Of a DNA stretch of 64,000 bases, positions 1-10,332 are shown one piece after another (position 1 is the first letter of the stretch; the number at the start of each line of letters is the position of its first letter). The notes under the pieces were generated by a model that did no database searches, had not been told where the DNA came from, and was given only the letters and a program-made list of their open reading frames with translations. Location: positions 1 through 64,000 of the forward strand of contig CAVZHQ010000006.1 of NCBI GenBank assembly GCA_963775125.1, written 5' to 3'. The DNA is from JAHECQ01 sp963775125. Lineage in GTDB: Bacteria; Actinomycetota; Acidimicrobiia; Acidimicrobiales; SZUA-35. The position numbers and the translations under genes are program-made.

Positions 1-1
1 C

Positions 2-163
2 TACGAGGGCCCCGCCGAGCTCGACGAGCAGGCGCTCGCCGACGGCTCGAGCCTCGACAACCACTTCGCCTCCGTGGGCGGCTGGATCAGCTCGACCCTC
101 GTCCGCCTCGGCGACCTGCGCTATCCGCACCGTCCACCCCAGATCGAGCCCGACGAGAATAGT
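2..163 (+). CDS. 3' end of an unidentified gene (partial)
   Basis: An open frame enters the window from the left and reads as plausible protein (GGWISSTLVRLGDLRYPHRP) until about 160. A one-base shift there would give a TAG stop at 161-163. I do not recognise the family. It converges on the crotonase gene on the other strand. Codon use is high-GC and coding-like, but the end is uncertain because this part of the window is full of indels. Confidence 0.25.
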
Positions 164-1036
164 CGACCGCCTCGGCCAACGAGCCCGCGCCGGACCGGCA
201 GCAGGTCGTCGAAGTCGGCGGGCCGCCTTTCGGCCTTGGCCGTGAACTCCTCGATCATGTCCGTGGGCTGGAACATGCCGGTCTGCCAGGTCGGCGATGT
301 AGTGAGGCCGTCGGCGACCGAGTGGTCGCGGGTGTAGGTGATCATCTCCTTCGAGCCCCAGATGGCGAGCGGCGACTTCGCCGCGATCTCGGCGGCGAGT
401 CGAGCACGCCGTCGAGCAGCGACGCGTGGTCGGCGAACACCTCGTTGACCAACCCGACCTCGGTCGCCCGCGCCGCGGGCATGCGCCGACCGGTGTAGGC
501 AGCTCGCGGGCGACGCCCTCGGGGATGAGCTTCGGCAGGCGCTGCAGCGTGCCGACGTCGGCGGTCATGCCGATGTTGATCTCCTGGATGCAGAAGAACG
601 CATCGGCGGTCGCGTACCGCAGGTCGGCCGCGCAGACCATGTCGACCGCGCCGCCGATGCACCCGCCCTGGACCGCGGCGAGCACCGGCATGCGGGCCTG
701 CTCGAGCGCGGTGAACGACTCCTGGAGGTGCAGGACGTTGGCCGCAGGTTGGCGCGCACCGCGGCCCGGTCTCGGTGCGGCCGCCCGGCACCGGCGCCAC
801 CGCGCCGGCCTGCCCCCGCCGGTGAACACGGCGAGGTCCATGCCGGCGCTGAAGTGCTTGCCGGTCGAAGAGAGCACGATCGCCCGGGCCGTGGCCGCGG
901 TCGCTGATCTCGGCGCACGATCTCGGGCAGCTCGGGCCAGAACGCCGGGATCATCGTGTTCAGCTCGTCGGGACGACTACAGCTGCACGTGGGCGACGTG
1001 CTCGGCTTCCTCGACCTCGAAGCAGGTGTACGCCAT
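160..1036 (-). pseudogene. Crotonase-family enoyl-CoA hydratase/dienoyl-CoA isomerase, frameshifted
   Basis: Reading on the minus strand from an ATG at 1036 gives MAYTCFEVEEAEHVAHVQL and later, in shifted frames, GGCIGGAVDMVCAADLRY and QEINIGMTADVGTLQRLPK. The second block matches the delta3,5-delta2,4-dienoyl-CoA isomerase branch of the crotonase superfamily, where a Glu and an Asp at these positions are catalytic. The enzyme would shift double bonds during beta-oxidation of unsaturated acyl-CoAs in the cytoplasm. The C-terminus (EMITYTRDHSVADGLTY-like, then FQPTDMIEEFTAKAERRPAD) is also typical. At least five indels break the frame. The gene is either decayed or the sequence is error-rich; the conserved motifs are otherwise undamaged, which favours error. 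Confidence 0.7.
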
Positions 1037-1121
1037 GACGCGGAAGCTAGCAACCGCGCCCGTGAAGGGGCCTGACCGACACCGGGTGAATCGGAGTACG
1101 ACCGGGAGGGCATCGGACGCG

Positions 1122-1301
1122 TCAGACCAGACGACAGGTCGTGCTCGGCGTCAGCATGCGACCGCGCCACGATGGCCTCGGCGAACGTGCGTCGTCGAGC
1201 ACGTCGACGTCGAGCGGCATCGTCGAGGTCGGCGGTTCGGCCGCGCGCGTTCCGCGGCGATCCTCGGCCATTCGGGGTCCTTCGGTCTTGAACAGGCCCA
1301 T
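1122..1301 (-). CDS. Small hypothetical protein
   Basis: An ATG at 1301 opens a 59-residue frame (MGLFKTEGPRMAEDRRGTRA...) ending at 1122. No family is recognised. A one-base shift would extend it through RFAEAIVARSHADAEHD, which looks more protein-like, so the true C-terminus may lie further left. It lies upstream of the crotonase gene on the same strand. The rest of the gap 1037-1536 shows nothing beyond the Shine-Dalgarno sequence of the aminopeptidase. Confidence 0.3.
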   Translation of the reverse strand: MGLFKTEGPRMAEDRRGTRAAEPPTSTMPLDVDVLDDARSPRPSWRGRMLTPSTTCRLV

Positions 1302-1536
1302 CGACTGGCTCCTCGGGGCGGGAAGCGACACTACTCCGACCTATTCAGCACGACGACACACCGAGGGTGGACAGCCAGATGTCAATTCTCGGAAAGATCG
1401 CGCACTTCTGTTGCACTTCGCGATCACATTGATGCAAGGACGCGCACACCGACGCACATGACGAGCGGACCAAATCGGCGCCCAACGGTCAAAGGCACGC
1501 GGCAGTAGCGTCTCCGCCGACCCCAGGAGCTGTTCC

Positions 1537-4081
1537 GTGCCGAACCCGATCCGTACCGCCTACCTCCGTCGGCGGTGCCCCGCCACTACGCGTCGTGCTG
1601 GCGCCCGACCTCGACCGCGGTTCGTTCACCGGAACGCGTCGCCATCGACCTCGACGTGATCGAACCCACCTCGCAGCTGTGGTGCAACACGATCGACCTC
1701 ACGGTGCACCGACGCGCAGATCGAACACGGCGGCGGACGACCACGCCGCTCGCGGTCACGGTGCGAGGCCGACATCGAACGGCTGCACCTCGAGGCGCCC
1801 GCGGCACGCTGGGCGCCGGCCCGGCCCGGCTGCACCTCGCGTTCGCCGGCGAGCTCAACGACAAGCTGCACGGCTTCTACCGCAGCACGTTCACCGACGA
1901 CCGACGGCGCCGAGCAGGTCATCGCCACCACCCAGTTCGAGGCCACCGACGCCCGCCGGGCGTTCCCGTGCTGGGACGAGCCCGAGTTCAAGGCCGTCTT
2001 CGGCATCACCCTCGTCGTCGCCGCCGACCTCGCCGCGCTGTCGAACGCGGCCGAGGTCGAGCCGGACGATCCGCCCGCGACGGCACGGCGCGACGTGCGC
2101 TTCGCCGACACGATGAAGATGTCGACCTACCTCGTGGCGTTCATCGTCGGCCCGCTCGAGGTCACCGAGCCGGTCGACGTCGACGGCATGCCGCTGCGCG
2201 TCGTCTACCCCCGCGGCAAGGGCCACCTCACCGCGTTCGCGCTCGAGGTCGGCGCGTTCGCGCTGCGACTACTTCGCCGACTACTACGGCATCCCCTACC
2301 CCGGCGACAAGCTCGACCTCGTCGCGGTGCCCGACTTCGCGTTCGGCGCCATGGAGAACCTCGGCTGCGTCACGTTCCGCGAGATCGCTGCTGCTCGTCG
2401 ATCCCGACGCGCGCGACCCAGCCCGAGCTCCAGCGCGTCGCCGACGTCATCGCCCACGAGCTGGCCCACATGTGGTTCGGCGACCTCGTCACCATGAAGT
2501 GGTGGAACGGCATCTGGCTGAACGAGGCGTTCGCCACGTTCATGGAGATGCGGCGCACCGACGCGTTCCGGCCCGAGTGGGACCGCTGGACCGACTTCGG
2601 CCTGTCGCGCGACCGCGGCGTTCGACGTCGACGCGCTCGAGCACCACCCGGCCGATCGAGTTCCCGGTGCATCTCGCCCGAGCGACGCCGAGGGGATGTT
2701 CGACATCCTCACCTACGAGAAGGGCGCCGCGGTCGTGCGCATGCTCGAGCAGTACCTCGGCGCCGAGCGCGTTCCGCGACGGCATCCGCCGCTACCTCGA
2801 CCGAGCACGCCTACGGCAACACCGAGACCACCGACCTGTGGGACGCGATCGAGGCGGCCACCGGCGAGCCGGTGCGCCGCATCATGGACAGCTGGATCTT
2901 CCAGGGCGGCCACCCGCTGGTCACCGTCGAGCCGGGCGCCGACGGCACGACCGAGTTGCGCCAGCAACGATTCGGCTACCTCCGATCCGGACCGCACGCC
3001 ATGGATGGTGCCGGTACGCGTCCGCGCGGCCGGGGTGACGAACACCGCGTGCTCCTCGGCGAGGGTACGGCGTCCTCGACGTCGACGCCGTCCATCGAGT
3101 CGGCGAACGTCGCCGGGTCGGGCTTCTACCGGGTGCGGCTCGCGATGCGCAGATCGCCCAGATCGCGCGCACGGTGCCGGCACCGACGATGCCGATCGAG
3201 CGCTACGGGCTCGTCGACGACACATGGGCCATGACGCTCGCCGGCGAGATCCGCGCCGAGGCAGTTCCTCGACTTCGCCGAGGGCTTCCGCGACGAGACC
3301 GATCTGTCGGTCTGGCAACGGCTCATCACCGCGCTCGACGGCATCGCACGCGCCCTCGAACCGGGGCAGCCGTCATGGGCTCGACTCGGCGCCTGCACGC
3401 ATTTGTCGCACCGAGCACGGCGCGGCTGGGCATGACCCCGGTGGCCGGAGAGTCGGGTCGCATCGCCGAACTGCGGGCCGCGCTGCTCGAGGCGGACGCA
3501 CTCGTGGCCCACGACGCCGACGCGATCGCGACCGCGAACGCGCTGCGCACGCCGACGGCGCCGACCCGGCGCTCGCGGCCGCGGCCATCGAGATCACCGC
3601 CCGCACGGCGATGCCGCGCTCTTCGACGAGTACGCCGCGGCGATGCGCACCGCCGTCTCCCCAGGAGACCGAGCGCTACCGGCTCGCGCTCGCCGCGTTC
3701 CCCGGCGCCGACGAGATCCGCCGCACGCTCGAGTTCACCCTCGACGGCACCATCCGGACCCAGGACGCACGGCGCTTCGTCGTGCGCTCCGCTGCTGCGC
3801 AACCGGAACCAGGGTGCGATGGCATGGTGCGCGCTCACCGAGCACTGGGCCGACGTTCGGCGCGTCGTGCCCTCGAACCTGCTGGCCCGCCTGCTCGAAG
3901 GCATCAGCGCGTTGGCCGAGCCGGTGCTCGCGGCGGAGATCGATGCGTTCCTCGAGGCGAACCCGGTGCCGCAGGGTCGCACCGTGATCGCGCAACACCG
4001 CGAGCGGTTGCGGGTGCACGTGGCGTTCCGTCGACGCGAGCGGGCCGGTCGGCTGACGCACCGACCGCGGAGGTCGGCCGG
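1537..4081 (+). pseudogene. pepN: M1 family aminopeptidase (aminopeptidase N-like), many frameshifts
   Basis: A GTG at 1537 follows an AGGAG Shine-Dalgarno sequence (1525-1529) and begins VPNP. The three frames together give a complete M1 metallopeptidase of about 840 residues. Recognisable blocks are the substrate-binding GAMENLG motif (about 2345-2365), the zinc motif HELAHMWFGDLVTMKWWNGIWLNEAFA (about 2455-2530) with HExxH and the downstream Glu, and an ERAP1-type C-terminal helical domain with LLRNRNQGAMAW near 3790. It would remove N-terminal residues from peptides in the cytoplasm. I count more than a dozen small indels, such as an extra base in CTGCGACTACTTC near 2265. The reading frame cannot be translated as it stands. 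Confidence 0.85.
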
Positions 4082-4089
4082 TCGGGCTG

Positions 4090-4608
4090 ACGCCCCGACG
4101 CGGGTTCACGCCAATTGGCGTCGAGCGTTCCCTGCTCGTCGAGCACCGTGACCGAGAGCGTGCGGCTGCGCAGGCTCGGGTCTCTCGCCGTGCAGCGGAG
4201 CACCTCGCCGACCACGAGCACCCGCACCGCAGGCCCGTCGCACTCGATGGTGGTGCTCACACCGAGATCCTTCGTGAACCGGGCGGCCAGCGTCGCCGCC
4301 GACTTGGTCACGTCGAGCACGGCACCGTCGAGCACCGCACTCACGCGCCGTTGTCGTCGGTCTGGGTCACCGCGATGTCATCGGCGCGTCGGCCAACTTC
4401 GCGGTGCAGGTCGTGATCATGCCGGTGCGCTTCTCGATCGGGGCCGGGCACACGACATCGGTGAGCACCTCGGGGTGATCCGGGAGGATCTGGCCCGGGA
4501 GCACCCGTGCAGCGCCGCGGCGTCGAGCCGCTTCGGTGATCCGCATCCGGACAGCAACGCGGTCGCACGACGGCTCCGACCACGACGTCGCGCCGCAGTG
4601 CCGGACAC
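4090..4608 (-). pseudogene. Probable lipoprotein with DUF4333-like repeats, frameshifted
   Basis: Joined minus-strand frames read LLSGCGSPKRLDAAAL, then VVCPAPIEKRTGMITTCTAKL and VTQTDDNGA, then TTIECDGPAVRV...LRCTARD. A lipobox-like LLSGC near the start suggests a membrane-anchored lipoprotein. The C-P-x(n)-G-x(2-3)-TC-TA pattern and VTQTDDNG resemble the DUF4333 domain common in actinobacterial lipoproteins, here apparently present twice. The function is unknown. It follows the ferredoxin reductase on the same strand and is broken by about two indels. Confidence 0.45.
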
Positions 4609-4614
4609 GACGGG

Positions 4615-5826
4615 TCACGACGAAGCCGCCGCCGCGGCGAAGGCGAGAGCGTCATCAAGTGTTGCACCATCAACGATGAGCTGGCGGTACTGCGCCACGT
4701 GGCGAGGTCGGTTCATACCGAGCACCGCAACGACCCGGCCTTCTCGCACGTAGATGGCGGCGAAGCGCCGCTCATCGAGCGAACCGGTCACGATGTGCAC
4801 GTCGTCATCGGGACGGGGCCGGCCGGCAAGCTGGATCTTGCGGTCGTACTGGTCGGACCAGAAGTACGGCACCGGCGTGAACGGCTGCGCCTCGCTGTCG
4901 CTCTGCAGGAGCCGCCGCGCCGCGTGCGCGGCCATGTCGATGGCGTGGTCCCAGTGCTCACACGCGAGCCGTCTCACCGAAGCGGTGATTCGGCCACCGC
5001 GCCACGTCGCCCGCGGCTACGACATTCGGCGCGGCAAGACAGGTGGCGTCGCAGAGGACTCCGTTGTCGATCGTGAGTCCGGAGTTCGCCAACCATTCCG
5101 TATTCGGGACAACCCCCACCCCGACGATCACTACGTCGGCATCGACGTGAGTTCCATCGCTGAGTCGTACGCGCTCGACTCGCCGATGCCCGTCGAATCC
5201 GTCGACGCCGACGCCCAAACGCAGATCGACTCCGTGGTCGCGGTGAACTGCGGCGCAGAGTGCACCCATGTCATCGCCGAGCACACGGCCGAGCGGAACA
5301 GGCAGTGCTTCGATCATCGTCACATCGAGGCCGCGCTCTCGCGCAGGTAGCCGCTACCTCGGCGCCGATGAATCCGGCCCCGACCACTACAACCTTCGGA
5401 TTCCTTTGGAACTCGCCTCGAAGTGCAAGCGCGTCGTCGAGCGTGCGCAACACGTACATCCCGTCGAGATCGGGTTGGTTGGGCAGGCGCCGGGGCGTCG
5501 CCCCGGTGGCGATGAGCAGACCGTCAAACGGCTGCTTCGTGCCGCCGGCATGGATCACACCTTCGGCGATATCGAGGCCGGTCGCCCGCACGCCGAGCTG
5601 CAGGTCGAGATCGAGCTCTGCCAACCGCTCGACGGTGTCGAGCGCGGTCTTGTCGACATCCCAGCGGCCAGACAGCAGCTGCTTCGACAGGGGTGGCCGG
5701 TCGTATGGTGCGGACGCGCTCGTCACCCAGCAGCGTAATCGCACCGCTGAAACCATCGTTTCGCAACGTTTCGGCAGCCCGCATCCCCGCCAGCGACGCA
5801 CCGACGATCGTGATCGACTTACGCAT
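4615..5826 (-). pseudogene. FAD-dependent ferredoxin reductase, frameshifted
   Basis: The gene starts MRKSITIVGASLAGMRAAETLR (ATG at 5826), with the FAD-binding Rossmann GxSxxG fingerprint. It continues PYDRPPLSKQLLSG, ATGATPRRLP, an NAD(P)H-binding VVVGAGFIGAEVAAT, and VVAAGDVARWPN, which contacts FAD. The C-terminal part FFWSDQYDRKIQLAG-like plus RREGRVVAVLGMNRPR is the reductase C-terminal domain of putidaredoxin reductase-type enzymes. It would pass electrons from NAD(P)H to the ferredoxin encoded at 6360-6554 and on to a P450 or Rieske oxygenase. The length, about 400 residues, is normal. Three indels (near 5705, 5345 and 4975) interrupt it. Confidence 0.8.
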
Positions 5827-5860
5827 TGGATTCCTATCTTTCAAAGTATCGGATGCCCCT

Positions 5861-6363
5861 TTAGGGCATCGGAGGTGCGTACAAAGACGGCAAGACGACG
5901 GCTCGACTGTCATCACAGATTTCGTGCGCATCGGCCCAAGCCGGCAGCTCTGCCACGCTCACCCACGCGTGATCGACAACCTCACCGTCGGGAAACGTAA
6001 AAGGCCCGTCGTGCACCGTGACATACAGCCGCCCGACCACTCGTGTGAACTCGCTGTCGTAGCGCAACACGCCAAGATCGCCCAGCTGCGCATGTAGGCC
6101 GGCTTCCTCGGCTAGCTCTCGGCTGCTGCGACCGGGTAAGGCTCGCCGACACCGCACACACCACCGAAAGCTACATCCCAGCGGCTCGGCCAGATGTCTT
6201 TCCACGGTGCGCGCTGATGCACCAGCACGCCACCGCGGCTGTTGCGCACAACGATGTAGGTACAGCGGTGCCGGGCATTGCTCGCCCGCATCTGCGACCG
6301 GGTGATTATCCGCATGACGTGCCCGCCGGAATCGACTTCCTCGACGAGCTCGTCGGCGGTCAC
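5861..6363 (-). pseudogene. Nudix hydrolase, one frameshift
   Basis: The start is a GTG at 6363 that overlaps the ferredoxin stop codon by four bases (GTGA), so the two are translationally coupled. The protein begins MTADELVEEVDSGGHVMRII. It has the Nudix box in two frames: GGVCGVGEPYPVAAA, then RELAEEAGL after an indel near 6125. The fold is the NUDT/IDI-like group in which RNARHRCTYIVVRNSRGGVLVHQR precedes the box. It would hydrolyse a nucleoside diphosphate derivative; the substrate cannot be told. Sitting between ferredoxin and ferredoxin reductase genes is unusual and may reflect shuffling. Confidence 0.7.
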
Positions 6364-6554
6364 TCGTCGACGACTTTGATGGCCTGCTTCGGGCACCGCT
6401 GCACGGCCTCGTTTACCCGAGCCCGAGCCGACGCCGGCGGCGTCTCGTCGAGCACGTAGAGGAAGTCGTCGTCGCGCACCTCAAAAATCTCGGGTGCGAC
6501 CTGCATGCAGATGGCGTTGGACTCGCACAGGTCGTAGTCAACGACGATTCGCAT
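6360..6554 (-). CDS. P450-type [3Fe-4S] ferredoxin
   Basis: A 64-residue protein, MRIVVDYDLCESNAICMQVAPEIF..., ending RCPKQAIKVVDE. The cluster motif is C-x-x-N-x-x-C...CP, so the residue in the place of the second [4Fe-4S] cysteine is Asn. This marks the actinobacterial P450-partner ferredoxins with variable residues at that position. It would carry single electrons from the reductase at 4615-5826 to a cytochrome P450 such as the one at 11410. The ATG at 6554 follows an AAGGA-type ribosome site. It is one of the few unbroken genes in the first 16 kb, probably because it is short. Confidence 0.88.
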   Translation of the reverse strand: MRIVVDYDLCESNAICMQVAPEIFEVRDDDFLYVLDETPPASARARVNEAVQRCPKQAIKVVDE

Positions 6555-6716
6555 TCCCACGGCAGTTCCTTTGTTAAGATTGAGACTTGTGTAGATCGAC
6601 ACTTGGGTAAATCGAGACGGGCGGAGACCGGACCCGATCTCGCGGCACTCTAGCGGGTCAGCCGCCATCCGAGGTGTCCGATTGGGCTCTCAGAAGGAGC
6701 GGTCTTTCAGCGCAGC

Positions 6717-7803
6717 TCAGAACTCGATGACTTGGCGTACGACGTTGCCGGTTTCCATCTCGCGCAGGGCGTCGTTGACCTCGTGAATCTTGATTCTGCG
6801 AGAGATCATACGATCGAGATCGAGCTTGCCGCTGCGGTACAAGCGGAGCAGCCGGTGGAAGTCCACACGCACATCGGTCCCGCCGTAGTACGAACCGACC
6901 AAGGTCTTCTCGGCGAAGAACAATTCGAACGCCGAAAAGCTGACCATCTCTTCCATCCGGCCCACGCCAACGATGCAGGTGGTTCCACCGCGGCGGGTGG
7001 CGTCGAACGCAGCGCGCATAGTGACGGGTTTACCGATGCACTCGAGCGCGTAGTCGAATCCGTCGCCTCCGGTGATCTGCACCTTGAGATCGTTGACTTG
7101 TTCAGGTGTGCATCCGTGCGTCGCGCCGAACGACTTCGCCTCTTCGAGTTTGTTGGTGTTGATGTCGACCGCGAGGATCTCGGCGGCACCGGCGATACGC
7201 GCCCCTTGAATCGCACTGATGCCGACGCCGCCGGCGCCGAAGACCACGACCGACGAACCGGGCCGGACTTTCGCCGTGTTGATCGCCGCACCCGCGCCGG
7301 TCATCACACCGCAACCGATCAGCGCGGCTACCTCGAGCGGAATGTCCTTTTCGATCTTCACCGCAGCCTGCTCCGGCACGATGGTGTACTCGGCGAACGT
7401 GCCGGCGCCGGCCATTGCGCCGATCGTCTCACCACGATGGCGGAACTGCGGGTTGCCGCCCATGACGAACATCATGTTGAGGCAGAGGTTCGGCTGTTTG
7501 AAATCGACGCAGTACTTGCATTTTCCGCACGGCGGCGACCAAGCAATGATGACGTGATCGCCGGGCGCGACGCTGTGACGCCTGGACCGATCTCTTCGAC
7601 GACGCCCGCGCCCTCGTGGCCGAGCACCGCCGGCGGTGGCTGGGGGATCGTGCCGTTCATCGCCGAGAGGTCGGAGTGGCAGACCCCGGAGTGGGTGATG
7701 CGGACCTTGACCTCGCCCGGCCCCATGGGCCGCAACTTGAAGTCGTCGACGACGTCGAGATCGGTGTCGCCGGTCTTGCGCAGGATGGCAGCGCGGATTG
7801 ATG
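6717..7803 (-). pseudogene. Zn-dependent alcohol dehydrogenase (MDR family), one frameshift
   Basis: The frame from about 7803 gives LRKTGDTDLDVVDDFKLRPM, then SGVCHSDLSAMNG with the catalytic-zinc Cys, then GHEGAGVVEEIGPGV. After an indel near 7575 it continues HVIIAWSPPCGKCKYC with the structural-zinc cysteines, and VVVFGAGGVGISAIQGARIAG with the NAD-binding Rossmann motif. It ends VVRQVIEF. It is a class III-like, NAD-linked medium-chain dehydrogenase of about 360 residues that would oxidise an alcohol or aldehyde adduct. No ATG is present at the expected start, which may be another base error. It lies upstream of the ferredoxin on the same strand and could form an alcohol-oxidation plus P450-redox operon. 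Confidence 0.8.
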
Positions 7804-7884
7804 ATCCCCCTGTGGATCCGAGTAGCAGAACCGCCGCAGCGTACTAGAACCGGTTCCGCCCGCCATGGTCAGGAGAAACCCCAC

Positions 7885-8612
7885 ATGCCCCACATCGTCC
7901 CGCCGTTCGAATGGAGCGACGACGCGCTCCAAGCCGCGCGATCTCAACGACCGGCACTGGTGCGAGCACGGCCACGGGCCGAACCTGCGCGACGTGCACG
8001 AGGCACTCGGGCTCGGCCGCCGCGAGGCCATCGAGGTCTACAAGGAGCTCGCGGTCGGCATCGCGTGCACCTTCGAGCCCGACGCCCTCAATGCTCCGGT
8101 TCTCCGGTTCCAGCCCTTCGCCAGCTTCCCCACCCAGGTGAAGGCGTACGTCGACGACGTGTTCCACTCGTACGCCGGGTGTGCCATGGAAGCCGTCGTG
8201 TTCGGCAACATGCCGCCGTTCCGGGGCGCGGGTGCGCCTCGAGTCGTACTGCATGTGCTGTCTCGAGCCGGTGTGGTTCACCACGGTCGACGGCGAGATC
8301 GTCGATCAGTGCGAGGCCATCCAGATCCACGTGTGCAGCTCACCGTACGACTGGTTCAACGACGACCTCATGAACCAGTGCGACGCCATGAACTTCGTGA
8401 TCGACGCGGCCCACGCCGAGCGGTTCGAGCGCGAGGCGTGCCGGCGCGGCGTGGTGTTCACGCTGCAGCAGGCCAAGACCTTCGTGTCAGGCGCCGTCGG
8501 CGAACGCATGTGGAACTACCACAAGCCGCCCGAGCGCCACGACCCACGGCCCATCATCGAAGGCGTGAAGTCGCTCGGCGTGGACGTCACAACTGGGGCG
8601 GCGAATCCCTGA
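7885..8612 (+). pseudogene. Alkylmercury lyase (MerB)-like protein, frameshifted
   Basis: An ATG at 7885 starts MPHIVPPFEWSDDALQAA; after one indel it reads DLNDRHWCEHGHGPNLRDVHEAL and GRREAIEVYKELAVG. A second shift gives VRLESYCMCCLEPVWFTTVDGEIVDQCEAIQIHVCSSPYDWFNDDL. The N-terminal winged helix and the later cysteine-rich core resemble the organomercurial lyase fold, in which two Cys and an Asp cleave carbon-mercury bonds. The family contains many members outside mer operons whose role is unknown. No mer regulator or reductase is nearby, so mercury resistance is only a possibility. Confidence 0.55.
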
Positions 8613-8904
8613 CCCGGCGGGGTGGCCCGACCGGCGGCGGGCCGCCGCGCGAGGCTCAGGACGTTCTCGTCCCGATCGACGAGCTCGCGGACGACTGCCG
8701 GTTCGGCCACGTCGCCGGGCACCGCTTGCAGGTGCCGGGCCCCCGTGGCGGACGGCGACGCGTGCCGCACGACGACACACGCTCGAGGGCGCGCATCGAG
8801 GCGGTGCTGCGACGCGGAAGGAGTTGCTCGGCGTCGGTGCGTCGTCGGCTGGGCCACACTGTTCTCATCGGCAAACCTGACGAGAACCTGAGCGATGACG
8901 TCGA

Positions 8905-9468
8905 TCAGAGATAGGTGCCGGTCGACGCTGCGTCGGTGACGACCATGGCGTGGAGCAACGAATCGCGGCGCTCGCCCCGCACGAGCAGGTCGCCCCGCAT
9001 CACGCCCTCGAGTCGCATGCCGATCTTGCGAGCACTCCGGCGACGCCGGGTTGTCCGGGTCGCACACCGCCCACAGCCGGTGGACGCCGAGATGGTCGAA
9101 CGCGAAAGTCCCCGGCCAGAGCGCCGCGGCCTCGGTGGCATAGCCCCTGCCCAGGCGTCGCGGCGCAGGATGTAGCCGACCTCGGCGCGGCGGTGCTCGA
9201 AGCTGTCGATCTCGAGGCTCACGGTGCCGAGCACCGCGCGACTCGGCCCGCCGCTCGATCGCGAACGTGTAGCCCAGCCGGGGCACCCGCCGGGCCTGGG
9301 TGACGAGCTGGGCCACGTAGTGCGACCGTGCCCGATCGTCGAGCGGGCCGAGCGGGACGAGCGCCACCGCGAGCGGATCGCCGGTCCACGCATGCACGGC
9401 GGGCGCGTCGGCATCGGTGAGCTCGCGCAGCAGATCCGTCCGCCCTCGACGATCACCGGGTGCACCAC
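8905..9468 (-). pseudogene. GNAT N-acetyltransferase, RimJ/RimL type, frameshifted
   Basis: Joined frames on the minus strand give AVHAWTGDPLAVALVPLGPL, VLGTVSLEIDSFEHRRAEVGY, GRGYATEAAALW with the acetyl-CoA-binding R/Q-x-x-G-x-A-like loop, and FDHLGVHRLWAVCDPDN, KIGMRLEGVMRGDLLVRG. This is the layout of ribosomal-protein-alanine acetyltransferase relatives that modify N-terminal or small-molecule amines. The likely GTG start is at 9468. About three indels interrupt it. The substrate cannot be predicted. Confidence 0.65.
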
Positions 9469-9489
9469 CGAGTATCGCGCGCCTTCAGG

Positions 9490-10240
9490 ACACGAGTGCC
9501 AGCGAGGAGCGTCGAGCTGCTCGTCGGTGGGCGGGCCGGCGACCGTCGATACGGCTCGACGACGCCGGTCTGCCACGTCGCGAACGCCTCGGCGAAGTCG
9601 CCGGCCAACGGTCGTGAAGTCGGTCGCCGAGTCGTCGGGCCACCACGGGACCGTCGACCGCCGCGCCGCGGGCCGCGCGCCAGCGCGCCACGGTCGAGGG
9701 CGTCGTTCAGGCGTCACGTCGACCGCGTGGCCGAGCTCGTGGGCGAGCACCCGGGCCAGCGTGGCCGGGGTGTCGTCGTCGCGGACGTAGATCTCGATGC
9801 GCTTCTCGTCGGGCACGCGTCAGACCCCGCAGTCCGGGGCCCGCGGGAGGAACACCACCTCCCACCCGGCAGCCGGTCCGCCCACGGATAGCTGATCGTG
9901 GCCAGCGTGGCGCCTGCGAGCGTCGGTCGGTGCGCGGCGACGGGTTCGACCGCTCACCCGGGGCGTGGGCGACGGTCGCGACCGGTCGGTCGCAACTGAC
10001 TGAGCGCGTCGGCCGTCGGTCGTCGGGGCGACCTCGGCCGGCGTGCAGACCGCCGCGGTCGCGCGCGTCATCGGACAGTGCGGCCCGCGCGGACGGTCGC
10101 GTGCTCGACGCGCTCCGAGCACCGCGACAGACGGCGGCTCGGTGGGGCGAGTGCTGACCCGAACCCTGCGCACAACCCACACCGAGCAAGGGGCACGAGA
10201 GCAGCAACCCGCAGGCTGCTCTCGACCGCCGCACCGCCAT
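9490..10240 (-). pseudogene. Putative secreted zinc metallopeptidase-like protein, frameshifted
   Basis: The N-terminal frame has a hydrophobic stretch (RAACGLLLSCPLLGVGCAQG) that looks like a signal or lipobox. Later frames read GWEVVFLPRAPDCG, then PDEKRIEIYVRDDDTPATLA and VLAHELGHAVDVT, which contains an HExxH zinc site. The rest (GPWWPDDSATDFTT, GPPTDEQLDA) is not recognised. It could be an exported peptidase of unknown target. At least four indels are present, and the boundaries are approximate. Confidence 0.4.
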
Positions 10241-10332
10241 GGGCAAAGGTAGAAGGCGGGTGGCGCGGCGCCTCAATGAGTCATCCGGCGCCTTCGTCCG
10301 GACCGCTCGCGACACTGATAGCAGTGCGCGGT

